From Mikania micrantha (lineage: Eukaryota > Streptophyta > Magnoliopsida > Asterales > Asteraceae): a DNA stretch of 64,000 bases. This document shows positions 32,767 through 44,534 of this stretch, in pieces. The stretch's first letter is position 1. Every line of letters starts with the position of its first letter. The notes under the pieces are model-generated. The model had not been told where the DNA came from. It worked only from the letters and a program-made list of their open reading frames with translations, and did not search any database. Location of the stretch: the NCBI GenBank assembly GCA_009363875.1, contig CM018693.1:76930028-76994027 (forward strand), given 5' to 3'. The position numbers were made by a program, and so were the translations under genes.

Positions 32767-34690
32767 ATTTTATAGGATTTTATCTTATTTTAATAGATTT
32801 TTATTTAGTTTTTATTAGATTTTAATTATTTTTACTTATTTTAATTTTTAATATTACTTTTGTAGGTTTTGCGAGAATAAACGTTTGTAATTGCGAAAAA
32901 CGAAGCCCGAAATAATTTTGATGAAGTTTGGAAGTTAAAATATTATTTTCAGAAGTTTTGGGATTGCAAAAATGGCATTTCGGGACGTTTTGGGGCTTAA
33001 AATCGAATTTCAGCAAGTGCAGGGGGTGTTTGTGTAAAACTGAAAAAGTTCAAGACATCAGGGACACGTGGCAGCCGCTGGAGCGTGCCACGTAAGCCCT
33101 AAATCCCTCTGGACCCACGAGAAGCAACGGGTACCCAGCCTTGACCCGCGCCCACTCCATTTGCACTCACACGCCGCCCCGCGAGCCGCCTGGTTGTCCG
33201 ACCTGCTGACCCGCGCCCCTCCTCTCTTTGACCGTGTTGACTGGTCCGTTGACCAGCCATTTTGGACCCTTGACCAGGCCTTTGGACCTCCTTTTCGGGC
33301 CTGAACTGGCCCATGGCCTCCCTGCGCGAACCTTTGATCTAATTTGGACTATTTAAGTGTTTTTGAAGCCCTAATTCGGAAGAAATCAACCTTAGATGGC
33401 TGAAAACGAACAAGAAACTTAATATTGAAGATTTTGAAGGTTTGGGGCTGAATTGGATGCTCGGGGGAGGCTCAGAACGCATATGAAAGTGTCCGGAAAC
33501 GCGTTTTTGGGTTCTTTTGCTTGTTTTCTTGATTATTTCTCATTTGTTCTTGAATCCATGGAGATGTTTACTGATGTTTTTCATATTATTGTTGTTCTAA
33601 ACATGTTTCTTGGCTAAACTCATTGTATTACCTAGATTTGGATGACGATTGGTTGATTTTTACGGTTTTCGGGCTTGTTTTTATGGGATTTGGATTGTTT
33701 ATGATTATTATCAGATTATATATGGTTAATATTGATTATTTGTTGCTGTTATGATGATCTATAAATGCATGATGATGTCCAATTGATAAGTCTTGGTTGT
33801 TTACTACGTGTTTTGACCGGTTTTATCAGTTTTAGGGTTAGATTTCGCATCTAATTCTATTTGGGTTTGCTTTGGCCAATTAAAGCTTAGGATATTATCT
33901 GTAATTGGATTATACGTAGTAGGATTATCATTCCTGAGACTAATCACGTGAGGGAATTTGGATTATTAGGGTTTTAGGGTTTTTCAGGCAAATTACGTGA
34001 CCATCGGGTTTTCCTGTTTATTCCTTAGGATTCCTTGTGATTCAAGGTATTAACTAATATATTTTGATTGATTCTTATACATATTTACTCTTTTGATGTA
34101 TCGAGATTGTTGAAACTGACCACGTGATACGATCTTCTGAATCCTTAAACGATCCGTGTTTGGAGAGACTGACTAGGTAATCCATTACACATCCCGGTGA
34201 TCTTTCACATGGCTTTTTGGAACACACTTTAGCATTAGAGAGACTGACATTGTGATCTAATGGTTCTGAGTGTTTCCTTTGTTGTCATATCCTTATTGAC
34301 CAGATATCCCATATCTCATTCCCGAAACTGTTAAAGTTACCCTTAGGATTCCAAGTCTAGGTAGTACCATTCTTTATCTGATTTTCTTCGTTTCTTAATT
34401 TGTTTCAGTTGTCAAGGTTATATTATTTCTCTATTTCTTTCTTATAAAACACTTTTCTAAAAAACACAAATTTCCTTATTTATTAATTTCCTTCTTTAGT
34501 CTTAGCTTTGTCTTTATTTAGGGTTAATTCTTAGATTCTGTGTCCCTAGGATTCAATACTCGGTCTTACCCATTCTATACTGCATATACCAGGTACACTT
34601 GCTTGTAGTGTGTAGTTCGGTTTAGGTTATTTCGATTTATTACTCGATAGTGTTGAACCATTATTTTTATATATATAAACCGACACATCA

Positions 34691-36624
34691 ATTAGCACCG
34701 TCCGAAATGCAGGAACTGTCTAGTCAGCTTCAGGAACTTCTAGACAAAGGATTCATTAGACCGAGCTACTCACCTTGGGGAGCTCCGGTTCTCTTTGTTA
34801 AGAAGAAAGACGGTTCATTCCGCATGTGCATCGATTATCGTGAGCTGAACAAGTTGACCATTAAGAACATATATCCTCTACCCAGGATCGATGACTTGTT
34901 TGATCAATTGAATGGAGCAACTTGCTTCTCTAAGATTGATCTACGATCAGGATATCACCAGCTAAGGGTAAACGATGAGGATATTCCAAAGACGACGTTT
35001 AGGACTCGTTATGGACCCTATGAGTTCGTGGTTATGCCTTTGGGCTAACTAACGCGCCAGCAGTGTTCATGGACTTAATGAATCGACTCTGTCGGCCGTA
35101 TCTAGATCAATTTGTTATCGTGTTTATTGATGATATATTGATTTATTCCAAGACTGAACAGGAACACGAGAGTCACTAGAGGAAGATTTTAGAACTGTTA
35201 AGAACTGAACAACTTTATGCCAAATTCTTGAAATGTTAATTCTGGTTAAAAGAAGTTCAATTCTTAGGTCATGTTATTGATAGGGATGGGATACATGTAG
35301 ATCCAGCAAAGATTGAGGTGATTAAGAACTGGACTACCCCATCTACTCGCACTGAGATTCGTTCATTTTTGGGTCTGGCGGGATATTATCGTAAATTTAT
35401 TTCAAATTTTTCGAAGATTGCCATGCCACTTACGACGTTGACCCAGAAAAGTCAGGTGTTCATATTGGGACAGAAACAAGAAGATGCATTTCAACTTCTC
35501 AAACAGATATTATGCAATTCCCCTATTCTTAGTCTTCCAGATGGCAACGATGACTTCGTTGTCTACTGTGATGCATCAAACCTTGGTCTCGGTTGTGTAC
35601 TTACGCATCGAGATAAGGTTATCGCGTATGCTTCAAGACAACTCAAGGTTCATGAGAAGAACTATACTACTCATGATCTTGAGTTAGGAGCTGTGGTCTT
35701 TGAATTAAAGATATGGAGACACTACCTCTACGGTACTAAGTGTGTCATATACACAGACCACAAAAGCCTCCAGCACATTCTCAATCAGAAAGAGCTCAAC
35801 ATGAGACAGAGACGTTGGGTTGAGCTGCTAACTGATTAAGACTGTGAGATTCGTTACCATCCGGGTAAAGCCAACGTGGTGGCGGATGCTCTTAGCCGCA
35901 AGGAACCAGTAAGGCCAATACGTGTGAGAGCCATGGAGATCAACACTCAGCCAAACTTGAAGGATTTGATTCGTATTGCACATGAACAGGTGGTGATTAG
36001 CGGTCAATTGAAGACGGAATTAGATTGCGAAGTTGAAGGTAATTTAGAACCTCGATCAGATGGGGTTCTGTACTTCAACGGTCGCATATGGATTCCAAAG
36101 TAGGAAAAATTGCGCACCCTCATTTGCAATGATGCACATAAGTCGCGATATTCAGTTCATCCGGGAGCCGATAAGATGTATCAAGACTTGAAAGCATCTT
36201 ACTGGTGGCCCGGGATGAAGAAAGATGTCGCTCTATACGTAGGGAAATGTCTAACATGTTTGAAAGTCAAAGCAGAACATCAGAAACCTTCGGGTTTTTT
36301 GCAGCAACCTGAAATTCCACAATGGAAATAGGAACAGATTTCCATGGATTTCATCACAAAGTTGCCGCGAACGCCGAGAGGTTACGATTCGATTTGGGTG
36401 ATCGTCGGTCGACTCACCAAATTTGCTCATTTTCTCCCGATCCGAGGATTACAAAAGGGAGAAGTTGTCCAATTTGCACACCAACGTCAATTATTTCTGA
36501 TCGCGATAGTCGTTTCACTTCTCGATTCTGGCAATCATTGCAAAAGGCTTTAGGGACCCGTGTTAACCTTAGCACGGCGTATCATCCCCAGACCGATGGC
36601 CAAAGCGAGAGGACTATCCAAACA
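34691..36624 (+). pseudogene. Tek-E: chromovirus pol fragment (RT to integrase)
   Basis: Plus-strand Tekay-type pol, beginning abruptly at LAPSEMQEL next to the Ath-D LTR and ending at DGQSERTIQT where Cop-F is inserted. RT (FIDDIL near 35126), RNase H (YCDAS, YTDHKS) and the integrase (HHCC finger, MDF, ISDRDSRF, DGQSER) are recognisable. Lesions include a single-base loss near 35042 and in-frame stops at 35177-35179, 35237-35239, 35837-35839, 36101-36103 and 36329-36331. There is also a deletion with frame change between IRG and TSII near 36445-36480. The sequence is closer to Tek-A than to Tek-B by eye. Chromodomain and 3' LTR should lie right of Cop-F, outside the window. Confidence 0.9.
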
Positions 36625-37149
36625 TGTTAGTGCATATATGTAATAGTTTGCTATTCAAAATTGTAAATTATATAAAGTTTGTATAGGTTCGGCTAAAGGT
36701 TTGTCTTAGGTTCGTCTGGCCCACGAACCTAGGCAGGTTCGGCGAACCTATTACTCTGATAGGTTCGGCGAACCTATAACCTTAGGAAGGTTCGGCCAAC
36801 CTATAGATTTGGTAACCAAGATTCGCCCAGCGAACCTAAGGGTTCGGCTAGCGAACCTAGAGGTTCGGCTATAGATAGGTTCGGCTGATAGCTGATTGTA
36901 TAAATAGAAGGTTTGTCTGAATTCTTCATAACTTGGAAACTTGGCAGAATTTCAGAAATCCTGAGTGTGATTCTCTGTGTAAGAAAATTTCTGAGTGAAA
37001 GAGTTGTAATCGTTTGTTGCTTAATAGAAGAAGATTGTTTATGAAATTACTTGTTCTTTGATTCATTTATATCAAATATGGATTCCGCATGTGCTTGATT
37101 GTTCGTATAACTTCTTGAATAGATCCTAATCTGGTTCACCAAATCTACA
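36625..37149 (+). repeat. Cop-F 5' LTR, 525 bp
   Basis: TGTTAGTGCA...AAATCTACA, followed by the PBS. U3 holds about a dozen AGGTTCGGC / GCGAACCT units (36680-36890), several forming the palindrome AGGTTCGGCGAACCT, directly upstream of the TATA box TATAAATA (36899-36906). Confidence 0.88.
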
Positions 37150-37150
37150 G

Positions 37151-37163
37151 TGGTATAAGAGCA
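37151..37163 (+). other. Cop-F primer-binding site
   Basis: TGGTATAAGAGCA, one mismatch from the usual TGGTATCAGAGCA, one base after the LTR end. Confidence 0.85.
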
Positions 37164-38049
37164 TTTGGTGAAGTTCTATATTGATTTGATCAAAGAATTC
37201 AAGTGATTTGAAGATTTGAAGACTAAAAGATCAATTATGGCTCAAATTTCTTCTTTTCTTGTTGATTGATTGCTGTTGTGATTGTGATTTCATCATAAAT
37301 TGTTGTGGAATACAACAACTCACGATTTGGTGGTGATAATTTGAAGAATTGGAAGGATTCTCTTCAAATTTTGGAAGGTTTTCCCTCCAAAATTTTGAAT
37401 TTTGCATTACAGGTTCGTGAGCCGAACCTGTGTTCAGCTGGAACAATAGGTTCGCTGGATTTGGCAGTTTTCTAAGGTTCGTTTGGGTTTTCAGAAGAGG
37501 TTCGTGTAAGGTTCGCTGATTTTTCTGCATGGTTCGTCTAAGGTTCGTTGATTATTCTGCAAGGTTCGTCTGAGGTTCGCTTGTTATTATGCAAGGTTCG
37601 TCCAAGGTTCGCTGAAAGATTCGTTGTTGGTTAAGCAGAGGTTCGTTTGTATCAAAGTTCGCTTATCTTAAGGATCGTGACTTGAGGTTCTCCTGTTTAA
37701 AGGTTTGTGATCAAGGTTCACTTGTATCAAGGTTCGCTTATCTCAAGGTTCGTGACTTGAGGTTTGCCTGTCTGAAGGTTTGTTACTATTTCAGCAGAGG
37801 TTTGTTTGGTTCAAGTTTCGCTTGTTTTAGGGTTCGTTTATCTCAAGGTTCGCTTGTGTAAAGGTTCGTTTGTGATCAAGGTTCGCTTGTGTAAAGGATC
37901 GCTTGTGTAAAGGTTCGTTTGTGATCAAGGTTCGTGAGGTTAAGGTTCGCTACTCTAGGTTCGTTTGATAGATTGAAGGTTCGCCTATTTGAAAAGGTTC
38001 GGCAGGTGATTTTTTTTAAAAAAGGTTCACTAATTAAAAACTTGAAATC
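37164..38049 (+). repeat. Cop-F leader with about 40 GGTTCG words
   Basis: From about 37410 to 38030 the leader is an irregular array of 'aaggttcgYYtg' type units (GGTTCGTTTG, GGTTCGCTTG, GGTTCGTGAC and decayed forms such as GGTTTG) with 10-20 bp spacing. Unlike the U3 array nearly all copies have one orientation, so it is not mainly palindromic. It has a tiny upstream frame (ATG at 37237, 10 codons) and no other coding potential. It ends 20 bp before the gag ATG. Confidence 0.82.
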
Positions 38050-38880
38050 ATGTCAGAGATGTATGCAGCAATGGCTACTCAGAATTCTAAGATCCAGATC
38101 ATTTTAATTAGTGAAATCGAACTGGGAAGTACCAACAAGGTGCCAAAGTTGTTAGATTTGGCTGATTATGACAATTGGAAGGGTCGCTTTGAAACTCATC
38201 TTAATGGCACGGATACTAATCTCTGGGAGAGGATTCTATCTCCACATAAGAGACCTAAAGTTGTTGGAACCGATTTATGTTATGAGCGTAAGAAGTATGA
38301 TTCAGAGAAAAAGGCTTACTGGATGCTGAGTCAGGCTATTCTGAATCAAATATTACATCAATTTGATGAGCACAAGACTTCTTATGGTCTTTGGAATGCC
38401 TTGAAAGCTAGAGTTGAAGGTAATTCAAATCTGATGAAGATGAAAGCTACAGACATTTGTAAAGAATTTGAAAACTTCAACTTCATAGGAGATGAAAGTC
38501 TAGAAGCTTTAATCACAAGATACAGACAGCTGCTGACAGAAGTGAGAAAGTGTGGCATCGAATATTCTAAAGATGAGAAGATTGATTGTCTTGTTGATGC
38601 TTTACCAGACAAGTGGAACTCTTTAGTGTTGATCTTAAGAGAGAATTTACCTGGACTAACCTTGGTAGAATTTGTTCAAAAGCTTGAGGAACAAGAGATG
38701 AAGGATAAAAGGAAAGCACGACGAGTGAATGTTACACAAGATCCTTCATTATATGGAGGTTCTGTAGTTACACTGCCTGCTTCATCTGCCAAAATTCAGA
38801 CTGCATTTGTGTCTAGTACTTCTGATAGTACTCATGTTCCTTCTACATCTACATCTACAAATTCTAGTTCATCCTATTCT
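38050..38880 (+). CDS. Cop-F gag, N-terminal part (split by Cop-G1)
   Basis: 277 codons from ATG 38050 to the insertion point. The capsid-like region of UBN2 type covers about residues 35-235, with the pattern W..RFE.HL, L...W..L and E...R..QLL...R. A Ser/Thr-rich linker follows. The last codon (38878-38880) and the first codon after the insertion (62530) are in phase once one ATTCT is removed, so the frame was intact when Cop-G1 landed. Beyond 38880 the apparent reading frame is Cop-G1 LTR sequence, not gag. Confidence 0.85.
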
Positions 38881-39089
38881 TGTTGGTTCTATCTGCCCAA
38901 GAGACATAATAAATTGATGTGGCTAGTATGTTATGATCCAAGTCGGGTCATACCCAATAACAAACTAGACAGACACCTACTATATTTATTTGATTGATAT
39001 GATCACTTAATTAAATAACACTTAGAAAAATTGTGTTTTCTAAATAGAAGCACTTGTGAAATTAATAGATTACTTGGGTAATTTATTTA

Positions 39090-40935
39090 AAGTTCATTTT
39101 TTCTTTTATTTTCGTTCAAAACATGGACATTTTCTGCGTATACTTATGTATCGACCTGATTGTTATGTTTTGGACATTCTGCTTTTATTTTCTTGGTTTG
39201 TTTAAAACTTGGGCATTCTATGTGTATACGGAAGTATCAATCTGATTGCTAGGTTTTAAACTTAAATTATTTTTTGGTTCAATATCTTGGTTTCATCTGC
39301 GCATACGGAAGTATCAATCTTGTTACCGGATTTTGAACATTTTGTATTATTTTACACTTTGTTATTTCACAAAAGATATTCTGCTTTATTTTTGCATGAT
39401 CAAACTAAGCAAGAATTTGAACTTATAATTTTCAATGGCATCGCTGTTGGTTGATGTTTCACAAAGCGGGGATGTGTTCAAGTGAGTGGGTAACACAAAG
39501 TCTTGTGATTGGTTTTCATTAATCCAAATTCACAACAAGTAGTAAGATTTAAAGTGGACCCATATACTGGCAATCATCCTAGGCTTGTGCATCGATTAAA
39601 TAAATCTCATTAACAATCAATAAGTAATGCTGAGTTTGATTACAATATGATCTCATGTTTGGATCTTTCTCATCAAAAACATATTTATTTTTTAGTTAGA
39701 ATACAAAGTTTGTAGGATTCTAGGATATACAATTTTGCAATTCATAGCTTTAGGGGGAGTTTATTCAAATCATTGAAAAAATTCATAAAAATTTTCTTCT
39801 ATTTTCTTTTAGACTATCCGATGTGACTTACTAATTCTTTGTAAGTACTATAATTGATTTACTCTTAATAAGTGACAAAGAGAATTTGGAATTGTGATGA
39901 GGCATCTAGTTTTGATTGCGTGTCAACTGATGCAGGTGATAAGGGTGATGAAAATCTGTGTGTTGAAGATGTCACTGCAGTCCTCAGCAGGTGAATCTTG
40001 GAAAAAGAAAGACATAAGATGGAGAGAGAGAGAGAATGAGATTAAGATTGAGAGGGTGAAGCAGAAACAAAGAGACTGATGTATTTTCTGTGTGAAAATA
40101 TAACAGCTACAACTGAAGGGAAGTATGTTGATAGCAAGGTTGTAGGGGAGTATGTTGATGCATATATGTTCCCCGATACACAAAATGTTTGAGCATATAC
40201 AACAGCAAGGTTCAAGGGGAGTATGTTAGTGCACTTTTCTGTGTGAAGCTGCATTTAATGTGAACCTAGCTTGTTGTATATGAACTTGTCGTTTGTTGTA
40301 TATGATTAGAAGATCAAAAGACAAAAGGTTCGGCTAAGGTTTGGTTAAGGTTCGACGAACCTATGTTTATGTTGTTGTATAGGTTTGTCTAACGAACCAA
40401 TTGGTTCGGCTGGCGAACCTTGTCTGGCGAACCTAATGGTTCATAGGTTCGGCTATGGAGGTTCGTGAGAGGTTCGATGCTTACATGTTTTATAGGTTCG
40501 GGAGGCGAACCTATAGGTTTGGGAGGAGAACCTATAGGTTTGGGAGGCGAACCTATAGGTTTGGGAGGAGAACCTATAGGTTTGGGAGGCAAACCTTTTG
40601 GCAAACCTTTTGAAACATATATATAGAGGAAAGGTGGTGGACTTAAAAAAAGAAAAGAGAGCTCATAATTCACACACACAAAGTCAAATTCTCTCTCAAG
40701 TTCAAGACTTCTCTCTCAAGATCAAGATCAAGATTTCTCTTCATCTTAGTTTCTTTCGTATATTCGAGTGTTGTATTTCACGTTTGATTCGTTGTAATCA
40801 CTTGAATGTTAATGAAGATTTCAGATTTGTGATATATATTACAACGTTATTGATTGATCCAAATCTAGTTATAAACGGATTCCGCACGTTTATGATCGAA
40901 TCGTAGAATTTCGTGATCGATTCTTCAAATCTACA
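39090..40935 (+). mobile_element. Cop-C3: 5'-truncated Cop-C family element
   Basis: The sequence matches the 3' internal region of Cop-C2 (from about 56945) through the polypurine tract to a complete 3' LTR (40224-40935), ending exactly at AATCTACA. The left end is inside the element and lacks gag, leader and 5' LTR. The right junction is clean, whereas the left junction lacks about 85 bp of host LTR. This fits a normal insertion followed by one deletion that removed the left part of Cop-C3 and the adjacent host LTR. Confidence 0.85.
40224..40935 (+). repeat. Cop-C3 3' LTR, 712 bp, with expanded palindrome array
   Basis: Same ends as the Cop-C1 and C2 LTRs but about 190-260 bp longer. The extra length is an array (40320-40610) of AGGTTCG/CGAACCT units, including a near-perfect 21-bp tandem (GCGAACCTATAGGTTTGGGAG, about 40505-40600). 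TATATATA at 40618-40625 follows directly. Confidence 0.85.
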
Positions 40936-41532
40936 AAATGTCATTAGTTAAAATAGTTTTTACTATGACTAAGTTAGTTAAAAGTGAAATGGTAAAAGAT
41001 AAAGTGGAAAGTATCTCATTGGTGAAGAGATGCATGGCCCATGAGTGGTCAATCCCACACATGCTTTACTACCTTTTTAACTAACCAATCATAAGACATG
41101 CAATTACACATTTTTCCATACAAGTATCTCTCACACAATAAAAATGAACTCTCTCATCTTCTCTCATTGTAATTTTCGGCCAAGACCAAGAGCAAGAGAA
41201 AAAAAGAGTTTTGTGTTGTTCAATCCTAGCACATCTTGGTGTTTGTTATAGGTTTGTGGGTATACAAGCTTGTGGTCTTCATCCTTTGGAGATTTCATCC
41301 AAGAATCATCATCTATTTCAAGAATCACACCCTCTAGAGGAGGAGGTAGTTTTCTTGTTTCTAACTATGTTTGTTTGTAAGCATGAACATCCTCATATGG
41401 ATCCTTTGATTCGGGTTAATCATAAAATGGTTTATGAACATTTTAAAACAAGTTATAAATTACTAATATCCGCTGCGTTTTTACATTTTAAATGGTTAAA
41501 ATGGCTTTGATAAACTTGTTAAAAACCCAACA

Positions 41533-43104
41533 ATGGCATCAAGAGCCACTTATGTGGATGCATGCTTCAAAAATCCAAGAAAAAAAGTGATTTTTGACAC
41601 ACTTGAGCCTAGGGGCTGATGTGTTTTGATAAAATGGTTAAACCCTTGTCTTTCAAAGTTTACAATATGCATGTGGAAACATTGAAAGATTAGTCATTTG
41701 GATGATAGTTAATTTGGACAAAATCGGTTTTGTTGAATTTTTTGTGTTTGGCCGAAAGTTTCAACACAAAAAAAGGGGACCATTTTTTTTCTTGAATACT
41801 TGTATGATTGGTGTTCATAACCAAGCCATGACCTTGTGGATGTGTTTGGTTGATTTGGTTGTTTTTGGCATTTGACTATTCAAAGGATTGTAATAATTAT
41901 TTTATTCATTTGGGCATGTAATTTATTTATTTCATTTGGCATGTAATAAATAGATTAGTTGTATTTTGGTTTCATTTACTAGATAAAAATGTGTTAGGAT
42001 ATTTTTTGTAATTGTAAATGGAAGACACAAAATGGTGTTTTTGGTTTGGCAAATTTGGGTCCAAAAGGACTTCGTAGTCCATAATGGGATTCAAGCCCGA
42101 AACCAAATAACACCTTGGAGGCCCAACTAGATTTTGGAGCTGAAAAATGAAGCCCAATTGAAGCCCAACGCAACATGGAGAAATCACAACACAAATGGAC
42201 ACTTGAAGCATTTGGATGCAAGATCAAGTGGGAGTTCATGGACACAACACTTGTGTCATTTTCACCCTTAGGAAAGACCTTTTGGCACACTTGTTTTGGC
42301 TAACAAGTGTGACAAGATTAGTTGGCTATGGTTATGCACTTATTTAGTTTATGTTTATTTGGTGGTTGTTTTGTATTATATTTGGATATGCATGATTAAC
42401 AAACAAATAAACGCGACAAACTAAAACCGGTTCTTTAAAATCATTAAAATTGGTAACATACTTTGATTTTATTAAACATAGTGATTTAATAATAAAATGG
42501 GTTTTATTATAAAACACCTAAGGGTACCACTCATTTGGATGCATACAAATGCAAGGTACACAAAGTTTTCTAAACTAGAATTAAGAAAACTAAGAAAAAT
42601 TCCTTTTTAAAATAAGTTTAACACCATCCTTTTACGCAACACTTGAATCCCTTGGAAAATATTTGTGGGATAAAGGTCACCTAACCACTTGGAGGAAACT
42701 TGTGTTTTAAGGTGGGAATACTATACTTGTGGGATAAAGGTCACCTAACCACTTGTGTAAGTAAACTCACACGAGTGTGTAAGTAGGACAACTTAATTTG
42801 CAAACCGTGTGGAATGGATCACCTAACACATGGATTTCCAAATGGTGTTGATGGGATAAACACGCCAACTAAATATATGATATTTAATCGATCCCATACA
42901 CTAGAAGTTGCAAAGGTTGCAATTGTCAAACGTTGGCTACCTTGTTAATTTAAAAATGAGATAAAGGTCACCTAACCATTATTTGAATGTAACGTTGGAT
43001 TCTAGATTTATTTATTTATTAATTGTCATTAAGACACAAAGGGTATTAATAATTAAAACGTAATAAAGAAAGTACTAAAATCAAACTTTGTTAAATTCTT
43101 GCAG
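41533..43104 (+). other. Cop-G1 PBS and 5' leader
   Basis: The PBS is TGGCATCAAGAGCC at 41534-41547, an imperfect initiator-Met-type site. The leader has no supported gene. From 42665 the phrase 'gggataaaggtcacctaacc' recurs (about 42668, 42730 and, varied, 42959), with shorter 'gatcacctaaca' forms between. The end, 'ttaaattcttgcag', directly before ATG 43105 looks like a 3' splice site. Confidence 0.75.
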
Positions 43105-44534
43105 ATGGCCGCAAACGATGCTAATAACGATAACCCAACCGGTAATAGCCAATCACTAAGAACAATTCTCCAAAGAGAACGTCTAAATCACACAAACTTT
43201 ATGGATTGGTATCGAAACTTGAGAATTGTTCTCAAGCAAGAGAAACGATCCAACATTTTAGACGATCCCATCCCTGATGAACCCAACGAGGATGATGAGG
43301 ATGCCAATCTCGAATGGGTTAAATATGTTGAGGATTCTGTACAAGTCTCTTGCCTAATGTTTGCAAGTATGACTACCGAACTCCAAAAGGAGTATGAGCT
43401 CCACGGGGCTTTTGACATGATTACCCAATTGAAGGAAACGTTCCTTCAACAAGCAAGGGTAGAAAGGTTCGAAATGGTTCGAGCACTTCATGCATGTCGT
43501 ATGGAAGAAACCCAATCGGTTTCATCTTATGTACTTAAGATGAAAAGCCACATTGATCGCCTCGAAAGGCTAAATTGTCCCGTCTCCAAAGAGTTGGCTA
43601 CGGATTTGATCCTCAACTCTTTGTCAAAAAGGTTTGACAACTTTGTCATGAACTATAACATGAACGGATGGGACAAGAGCGTGGGTGAACTTCACTCAAT
43701 GCTCAAAACTACCGAGGCTGCAATGGGTAAAAAAGTTTTACCCGTTCTTAATTTCAATGAAGGGGCTAACAAGAAAAGGCAGCATCCCGAACCTAAGGCA
43801 AATGTTGCCAAAGGTAAAGGGTACTCAAAGGGAAAAGGGAAGGGTAAGGCTAAAGTGGAACCACCAAAACCCAAAGAAAAGTAGCAAAAGGTTGCTGCAA
43901 ATGACCCATTCTTTAAGTGTGGTGAGATGGGACACTGGATGAGGAATTGTCCAGTCTATCTCAAAGAGTTGAAAGAAAAGAGGGATGCAGGGCAAACCTC
44001 AGGTACAACTTTCATGATTCATATTGATCTTAATGTTATTTCCTCTAACACATGGGCACTGGATACCGGATGTGGAACTCATATTTGCAATTTGTTGCAG
44101 GGGTTCAAAAGAAGTAAGGACTTCAAGAAAGGAGATGTTAGCCTCTTCATGGGCAATGGAGCAACAGTTCAAGTTGAAGCCCGAGGAGACTATACATTAA
44201 ATCTTCCAAGTGGTTTGGAAGTAATTTTGAGGAATGTTTTGTATGCTCCTAGTTTGACTAAAAACATTATTTCTGTTTCCATTTTAAGACAATATGGTTA
44301 TGGTTTTAAATTTATTGAAACTGATATTCATGTTTCTTTAAATGATGTGTTTTATTTCAAGGCTATTCCTTTAAATGATATTTATGAATTGGTTCATGAT
44401 AATGCATTGAATGATAGCTCATTGTACCAAGCAACCACCAAGAAACTCAAAATGGATTTGAGTGAGACCTATTTATGGCATTGTCGCCTTGGACATATAA
44501 ACAAGAAACGTATAGAAACACTTCAAGTGAATGG
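43105..44534 (+). pseudogene. Cop-G1 gag, protease, start of integrase
   Basis: Start ATG at 43105 by comparison with Cop-G2, whose ATG is preceded by TAG. Gag covers about 260 codons (RNLRIVLKQEKR, then VSSYVLKMKSHIDRLE). A stop at 43882-43884 replaces a lysine codon (AAG to TAG). The zinc knuckle then reads FFKCGEMGHWMRNC, so its first cysteine is lost. The protease WALDTGCGTHIC and the pre-integrase LWHCRLGHINKKRI follow. The frame is cut at LQVNG by Cop-G2 and continues at 52693. Confidence 0.9.

Larger units (their letters stand above)
24451..34690 (+). mobile_element. Ath-D: 5'-truncated Athila-like gypsy element
   Basis: Plus-strand remains: C-terminal gag with protease, a long 3' non-coding region with two 'AAGTGTGGGG' motifs, a polypurine tract and a 3' LTR split by Cop-C1. 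The GGGAGGCAACCCA motif at 25770-25782 and AAGTGTGGGG before the LTR are hallmarks of the Athila/Tat group. No 5' LTR, PBS, RT or integrase is visible. Its right edge is at 34690, next to Tek-E coding sequence, so it was inserted in Tek-E. Its left edge is an abnormal junction with Tek-B. Confidence 0.8.
27327..34690 (+). repeat. Ath-D 3' LTR (about 1.96 kb, split by Cop-C1)
   Basis: It begins TGATGTGTC (27327) and ends GACACATCA (34690), a perfect 9-bp terminal inverted repeat. After the first 40 bp Cop-C1 is inserted; the LTR resumes at 32772. A TATTTAAG motif near 33350 is a weak TATA candidate. Position 34691 begins Tek-E with ATTAG, which would be one copy of the target duplication; the other copy is not in the window. 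Confidence 0.82.
38881..41532 (+). repeat. Cop-G1 5' LTR, interrupted by Cop-C3
   Basis: TGTTGG...CCAACA ends. The LTR is intact to about 39089, then Cop-C3, then resumes at 40936 (AAATGTCATTAG). About 85 bp present in the other three Cop-G LTRs are missing at the junction. Confidence 0.88.

Noticed and set aside
33068..33314. Proline/arginine-rich frames on both strands in the Ath-D LTR
   Set aside because: Short, overlapping, low-complexity frames in a GC-rich LTR part with no homology that I recognise.
37410..38030. GGTTCG words considered as Pol III B boxes or tRNA-derived repeats
   Set aside because: The B box consensus needs a following A-N-N-C-C; nearly all copies lack it, no A box or tRNA fold is seen, and the spacing is irregular.
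38881..38997. Apparent extension of the Cop-F gag beyond 38880
   Set aside because: The sequence from 38881 is the Cop-G1 LTR start; the true gag continues at 62530.
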